From positions 1 to 9,610 of the forward strand of contig CALDNF010000228.1 in the NCBI GenBank assembly GCA_937917475.1: 9,610 bases of DNA, written 5' to 3'. This document shows, piece by piece, positions 6,424-9,610 of the stretch; position 1 is the first letter of the stretch; every line of letters begins with the position of its first letter. Under the pieces are notes generated by a model that worked only from the letters and a program-made list of their open reading frames with translations, did no database searches and was not told the origin of the DNA. Source of the stretch: an uncultured Faecalibacterium sp. (GTDB lineage Bacteria; Bacillota; Clostridia; Oscillospirales; Ruminococcaceae). A program made the position numbers and the translations under genes.

Positions 6424-6457
6424 TCATAGTTACAAATTGGTTACGGAACGCTGAGGG

Positions 6458-7834
6458 TCAGGCATCAGCCGTTTCGGTCTCCTCCATTTTGCTCAGCTTG
6501 CGCAGGAAGGGGAAGAGGAAGGGCACCGACACGCAGAAGGTCAGTACATCGGCGATAGGCTGGCAGATCTCGATGCCAACAAGGCCCAGCATCCGGGGCA
6601 GAGTGAGAATAAGGGGGATGAAGAACACGCCCTGACGGCAGCAGGCCAGAAAAGTGGCCCGCCCGGATTTTCCGATGCTCTGGAACAGCATATTGCCCGC
6701 AACGATCACCGGCTGCAGCAGGATGGCAAGGCACTGGTAATGGAAGGCGGGCAGTGCAACGGCGGTGACCTCAGGGTCATCACGGAACAGACGGATCAGA
6801 GTCTCACCGTTGAACCAGCAGACGGAGACGATGACCACCAAAAAGCAGAAGCTGGTGATCATCGTAAAAATGCAGGCCTGCGCCACCCGGCGGAATTTGC
6901 GGGCACCGTAGTTGAAGGCGGCTACCGGCTGGAAGCCCTGTCCGGTGCCGATGGCGACAGACAGAATGAACATGAAGATGCGGGACACGATGCTCATACC
7001 GGCTACGGCGGCGTCGCCATAGCTGCGGGCTGCAATGTTCAGCAACATTCCGCCAATGCTGTTCAGACCCTGTCGGCCAAAGCTGGGCAGGCCGGTGAAG
7101 AGGATGGTGCCAAACTCCTCAGGGCTGCGGGTGAAAGCGGAGAGTTTGAAGCGGCTCACGGTCCGGCCCCGCAGGAACATGGACAGCAGGATACAGAAGC
7201 TGACGCCCTGACTCAGGGCGGTGGCATAGCCCGCACCGGCGGTGCCCAGCCCGAAACCAAAGATGAAAACAGGGTCCAGTACCATATTCAGTACGCCGCC
7301 GGTGACCAGACCGATCATGGCAAAGTTTGCCTTGCCCTCATAGCGGAGGATGTTGTTCATCACAAGGCTGGACATCATCAGGGGGGCGGCGATAAGGATG
7401 GGCCGGGCGTAGGCGCAGGCATGGGGCAGGATGGTCTCAGTGCTGCCCAGCAGCATCATGAAGCCGGGCAGGGTGGACAGACTGCAGACGGCCAGAACAG
7501 TGCCGAAAGCCAGAGCCGTGAAAAAGCTGGTGGAGGCGAACCGGGTAGCGGCTTCGGTATTCTGGCTGCCCAGCGAACGGCTGATGATGCTGCCTGCGCC
7601 GTGGCCCAGCATAAAGCCCAGAGCCTGAATGATGGCCATCAGGCTGGAGACCACGCCTACCGCACCCGAAGCACTGGTGGAGATCTGGCCCACAAAGAAG
7701 GTGTCAGCCAGATTGTAGATGCTGGTGATCAGCATACTGAGAATGGTAGGGGCGGCAAGGCCGAGGATCAGCTTCGGGATGGGAGTCTCGGTCATTTTGC
7801 GGAATTGTGCGGTGCTTTGGTCGGTGGAACTCAT
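6458..7834 (-). CDS. MATE-family multidrug/metabolite exporter
   Basis: This is a 458-residue polytopic membrane protein, the usual length for MATE (multi antimicrobial extrusion) antiporters with 12 helices in two homologous bundles. These proteins expel cationic drugs or metabolites in exchange for H+ or Na+. Typical features are the N-terminal PKLILGLAAPTILSML leading to SIYNLADTFFVGQ (38-50), the stretch NNILRYEGKANFAMIGLVTG with LNMVLDPVFIFGFGLGTAG, and in the second half GTGQGFQPVAAFNYGARKFR. The overall look is closer to the MepA-like clostridial group than to NorM. The substrate cannot be predicted. The start at 7834 has AGAGAGGG 5 bases upstream. It is transcribed alone, from a promoter about 130 bases upstream, and ends at the hairpin at 6394-6423. 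Confidence 0.93.
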   Translation of the reverse strand: MSSTDQSTAQFRKMTETPIPKLILGLAAPTILSMLITSIYNLADTFFVGQISTSASGAVGVVSSLMAIIQALGFMLGHGAGSIISRSLGSQNTEAATRFASTSFFTALAFGTVLAVCSLSTLPGFMMLLGSTETILPHACAYARPILIAAPLMMSSLVMNNILRYEGKANFAMIGLVTGGVLNMVLDPVFIFGFGLGTAGAGYATALSQGVSFCILLSMFLRGRTVSRFKLSAFTRSPEEFGTILFTGLPSFGRQGLNSIGGMLLNIAARSYGDAAVAGMSIVSRIFMFILSVAIGTGQGFQPVAAFNYGARKFRRVAQACIFTMITSFCFLVVIVSVCWFNGETLIRLFRDDPEVTAVALPAFHYQCLAILLQPVIVAGNMLFQSIGKSGRATFLACCRQGVFFIPLILTLPRMLGLVGIEICQPIADVLTFCVSVPFLFPFLRKLSKMEETETADA

Positions 7835-7889
7835 GAAAACCCTCTCTTTCTGAACCAGAGAACAGACATAGAAAAAACGTCCTTCCCAA

Positions 7890-7902
7890 TTGCATATTGC
7901 AA
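7890..7902. promoter_or_regulatory. inverted repeat in the MATE leader, possible operator
   Basis: TTGCA-TAT-TGCAA is a perfect 5-bp inverted repeat with a 3-base centre, between the predicted MATE transcription start and its ribosome binding site. TTGC...GCAA half-sites are common for MarR-type repressors, which often control exporters. No regulator gene is in the window, so the operator role is a guess. Confidence 0.3.
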
Positions 7903-7971
7903 ATACGCTGCGTTGAAAAGCGTTACTTGTGAAACCTGCAATAAAAGAACGGTAAAATAAGACATTTTATT

Positions 7972-8000
7972 ATTATATCCCATTGCAGCAGAAATGTCGA
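7972..8000 (-). promoter_or_regulatory. promoter of the MATE gene
   Basis: On the - strand TCGACA (7995-8000, one mismatch to TTGACA) and a perfect TATAAT (7972-7977) are spaced by 17 bases. Transcription would begin near 7965, giving an unusually long leader of about 130 bases. Confidence 0.7.
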
Positions 8001-8149
8001 GGGATTTTTCCGCAGAGATCCGGAACAAAAAACGAAATAAATTCATTATAGGAGAACGAAATTCATGCCATGTTTTTAGGTCTTTGGGCTCAAAAGAAGT
8101 GGGAACCGGAGAACATTTTGTTGAAAGTGCTAAAGGAATGTCGAATCCC

Positions 8150-8178
8150 TTGTAGAAAATCACGGCAAGTGGTATAAT
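8150..8178 (+). promoter_or_regulatory. extended -10 promoter of the trefoil/H1-tail gene
   Basis: A perfect TATAAT at 8173-8178 is preceded by TGG (8170-8172), the extended -10 element. The -35 position 17 bases upstream reads TTGTAG (8150-8155) and is poor, as is usual for extended -10 promoters. Transcription would begin near 8185, about 50 bases before the ATG. Confidence 0.65.
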
Positions 8179-8235
8179 TTAACAGGAGAAAGCAAGAGCT
8201 TTTGTAAAATGTGACTAATTGTGGAGGGGACAACG

Positions 8236-8958
8236 ATGAAATCTGTTGAGCAGACTGTGATCCATGCGGATCGGTTTTATACCATCGCTGCCAAGAACGG
8301 CAGTGTGATCGGTGCGGTGGAGACCGCAAAGGACGGCGGCGATATCCGGCTGGGCAAGTATGACCACAAGCCCGAGCAGGAGTGGAGCTTCATCCGTGTG
8401 GGGGATGGTGTGTACCGCATCTGCAACCGTGCCAGCGGTAAGCTGATCGACCTGATGATGACCGGCACGGCAAACGGCACCTGGCTGCATCTGTGGGAGG
8501 ATGTAGGCGGAACCTCTCAGATGTGGATGCTTCAGCCCACGCCGGAAGGCAAGGTCCGGCTGCGCTCTTCCTGGGCCGGCGGCAAGTGTATCGATACCGT
8601 GGGCATGGGTGTCACCGACGGTGCTGTGCTGCAGATCTGGCAGGAGACGGCCGGAGAGGATCAGCTCTGGACCATTTCCGAAGTGAAGGACCGTGCAAAG
8701 CGGGCTGCAAAGAAGGTGGAAGAGGCGGCTGAGACCGTGGCCGCTCCTGTTGCGGAGAAGGCAGAACCGGTCAAGGCTGCTGTACCCGCTGCTGAGGCAC
8801 CCAAGGTGGAAGAAAAGCCCGCAGTTAAAGCAGAGCCGGCAGAGGAAAAGGCAGCGGAGCCTGCAAAGGCAGAGCCCGCTAAGCCCGCCGCAAAGGCACC
8901 GGCCAAGAAGCCTGCTGCAAGAAAGACCACCCGCAAGAAGGCGGCAAAGAGAAAGTAA
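8236..8958 (+). CDS. ricin-type beta-trefoil protein with histone-H1-like Lys/Ala/Pro tail
   Basis: This 240-residue protein has two parts. Residues 1-150 form one ricin-B-like beta-trefoil with three repeats, each ending in the QxW mark (Q48-W50, Q95-W97, Q143-W145). The second and third repeats carry the GK(L/C)ID sugar-site start (68-72, 116-120); the first lacks it. Residues 151-240 are low complexity: about 30 Ala, 20 Lys, 13 Glu and 11 Pro. The charge is mixed until about 213, then purely basic from K216 (12 Lys/Arg in 25 residues, no acidic residue), like H1-type nucleoid protein tails (PAKKPAARK, TTRKKAAKRK). There is no signal peptide, lipobox or membrane helix, so it should be cytoplasmic. 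The ATG at 8236 is chosen over the in-frame GTG at 8221 because GGAGGGG ends 6 bases before it. Carbohydrate binding joined to nucleic-acid or polyanion binding is inferred; no enzymatic part is seen. Confidence 0.88.
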   Translation: MKSVEQTVIHADRFYTIAAKNGSVIGAVETAKDGGDIRLGKYDHKPEQEWSFIRVGDGVYRICNRASGKLIDLMMTGTANGTWLHLWEDVGGTSQMWMLQPTPEGKVRLRSSWAGGKCIDTVGMGVTDGAVLQIWQETAGEDQLWTISEVKDRAKRAAKKVEEAAETVAAPVAEKAEPVKAAVPAAEAPKVEEKPAVKAEPAEEKAAEPAKAEPAKPAAKAPAKKPAARKTTRKKAAKRK

Positions 8959-9009
8959 AAGCCAGAATCGGCTCTGTCTGTGATGGAGCTGCTGAAAATG
9001 GCCCAAAGT

Positions 9010-9056
9010 AAAAATGAGATAGACTTTCCCTAAAGGGAATAGCCTATCTCATTTTT
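9010..9056. terminator. strong bidirectional terminator
   Basis: A 13-bp outer stem pairs 9010-9022 (AAAAATGAGATAG) with 9044-9056, and an inner stem TTCCC/GGGAA (9026-9030, 9035-9039) closes a 4-base loop. The outer arms are A- and T-tracts, so both strands yield a hairpin with a U run. It lies between the trefoil gene (ends 8958) and the convergent aldo/keto reductase (ends 9129). Confidence 0.9.
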
Positions 9057-9128
9057 TGTTGTAAGCGGAGGTTGTGAGGAAAGCACGCAGGCTATGCGAT
9101 TGCATCGCTTTTGAACTTTGGCGAAATA

Positions 9129-9610
9129 TTATTTCTTTATAATTTGGCTCCCACCAAACACCTGCGACATTTCCATGTGCACCAGTGCTTCATCGATCAG
9201 AGCCACCTCTGCGGCAGACAATACGACATCCGCTGCACCGGAATTTTCCTGCAAACGGCTGAGCTTCCGGGTGCCGGGAATCGGCACGATGTAGGGCTTT
9301 TTGCACAGCATCCATGCCAGAGAGATCTGGGCAGGCGTTGCATTTTTCTCGGCGGCAAGACGGTTCAACAGCTCCAGCAGTGCACTGTTCTGGTCAATGC
9401 TGTCCGGCTGAAACTGCGGCATGACGCTGCGGTAGTCCGTGCCGACTTCAAACTGAGAAGTCTTATCGTATCTGCCAGACAGAAAACCATTTGCCAGCGG
9501 CGAGAATGCCACATAACCAATGTGCAATTCTTCCAGCACCGGGAAAAGGTTCTCGTACCAGCGGGCCATCATGGAATAGCGGTTCTGGATGGCTGTCACC
9601 GGGCAGACTG
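9129..9610 (-). CDS. aldo/keto reductase, C-terminal part
   Basis: The reading frame runs from the right edge of the window to a TAA at 9129-9131, so the N-terminal part is outside; about 160 residues are visible. These enzymes are cytoplasmic NADPH-dependent (beta/alpha)8 barrels that reduce aldehydes and ketones. The visible part begins VCPVTAIQNRYSMM, a typical barrel-strand segment. It continues with VAFSPLANGFLSGRYD, the helix ATPAQISLAWML, the cofactor-binding loop IVPIPGTRKLSRLQEN and the usual tail GAADVVLSAAEVALIDEAL. The IPGTRK-x-x-R-x-x-EN motif contacts the NADPH adenosine phosphate in the family. The catalytic Asp/Tyr/Lys/His residues lie beyond the edge, so activity cannot be judged. 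The apparent GTG start at 9599 is only an in-frame valine; the frame stays open to 9610. Substrate unknown. Confidence 0.92.
   Translation of the reverse strand, partial: VCPVTAIQNRYSMMARWYENLFPVLEELHIGYVAFSPLANGFLSGRYDKTSQFEVGTDYRSVMPQFQPDSIDQNSALLELLNRLAAEKNATPAQISLAWMLCKKPYIVPIPGTRKLSRLQENSGAADVVLSAAEVALIDEALVHMEMSQVFGGSQIIKK

Larger units (their letters stand above)
7835..8235. other. gene-free divergent regulatory gap
   Basis: These 400 bases between the MATE gene and the trefoil gene hold no credible coding sequence on either strand. They contain the MATE promoter and leader (- strand, 7835-8000) and the trefoil promoter (+ strand, 8150-8178). The part between, about 8001-8149, is A/T-richer than the genes and shows no motif that I can name. 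Confidence 0.7.

Noticed and set aside
6740..7960. A 406-codon open frame on the + strand opposite the MATE gene
   Set aside because: Its Gly/Asp/Gln/His-rich composition is the typical reverse-strand shadow of a hydrophobic membrane protein. The MATE motifs are unambiguous.
8065..8079. A four-codon ATG frame (MPCF) preceded by AGGAGA, upstream of the trefoil gene
   Set aside because: It lies upstream of the best promoter for that gene, and the frame is too short to distinguish from chance.
7831..8163. A 110-codon open frame on the - strand overlapping the MATE start
   Set aside because: Its composition looks random, and it spans the MATE promoter, leader and ribosome binding site.
8215..9006. 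A 263-codon open frame on the - strand opposite the trefoil gene, rich in Leu, Cys and Arg
   Set aside because: It is the reverse of the Lys/Ala-rich tail codons. It crosses the + strand gene's ribosome binding site and has no credible fold.
9100..9116. The small hairpin GCGAT-TGC-ATCGC followed by TTTT as a terminator
   Set aside because: The stem is only 5 bp. The much stronger hairpin at 9010-9056 already serves both convergent genes.

Overview
The window looks like a chromosomal stretch from a GC-moderate, low-GC-lineage gut Firmicute, probably an Oscillospiraceae/Ruminococcaceae member of the Faecalibacterium type. This rests on strong AGGAGG-type ribosome binding sites, Gram-positive-style lipoproteins with Ser/Ala linkers, a clostridial-type MATE exporter, and the gene mix. 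The taxonomic call is an inference from style and content; no marker gene is present. There is no rRNA, tRNA, CRISPR array or mobile element.

Layout. Bases 1-42 are the tail of an unidentified + strand gene. It converges on a - strand operon that runs from about 2870 down to 287: a DUF3783-type small protein, an ApbE-like lipoprotein (FAD:protein FMN transferase) and a PfkB-family sugar/nucleoside kinase. A near-consensus promoter precedes it, and the first two genes overlap by 4 bases. Next comes a single - strand gene for a PsiE-like membrane protein (2927-3520) with its own promoter and terminator. Then comes a two-gene - strand operon (3718-6340): a large, unrecognised, propeller-like lipoprotein followed by a PstS-type phosphate-binding lipoprotein. 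A MATE efflux gene (6458-7834) lies upstream, also on the - strand, with a long leader. A 400-base gene-free gap holds divergent promoters. Beyond it lies a + strand gene (8236-8958) encoding a ricin-type beta-trefoil joined to a Lys/Ala/Pro-rich histone-H1-like tail. It converges on the 3' part of an aldo/keto reductase that leaves the window at the right edge.

How the parts relate. The PstS protein, its lipoprotein partner and the PsiE-like protein suggest a small phosphate-sensing or uptake locus, but pstCAB, phoU and phoPR are not in the window. The ApbE operon suggests extracytoplasmic flavinylation, but no flavinylated target is nearby. The most unusual protein is the trefoil/H1-tail fusion, which has no secretion signal. 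The terminator of the MATE gene and the promoter of the pstS operon share the same DNA.
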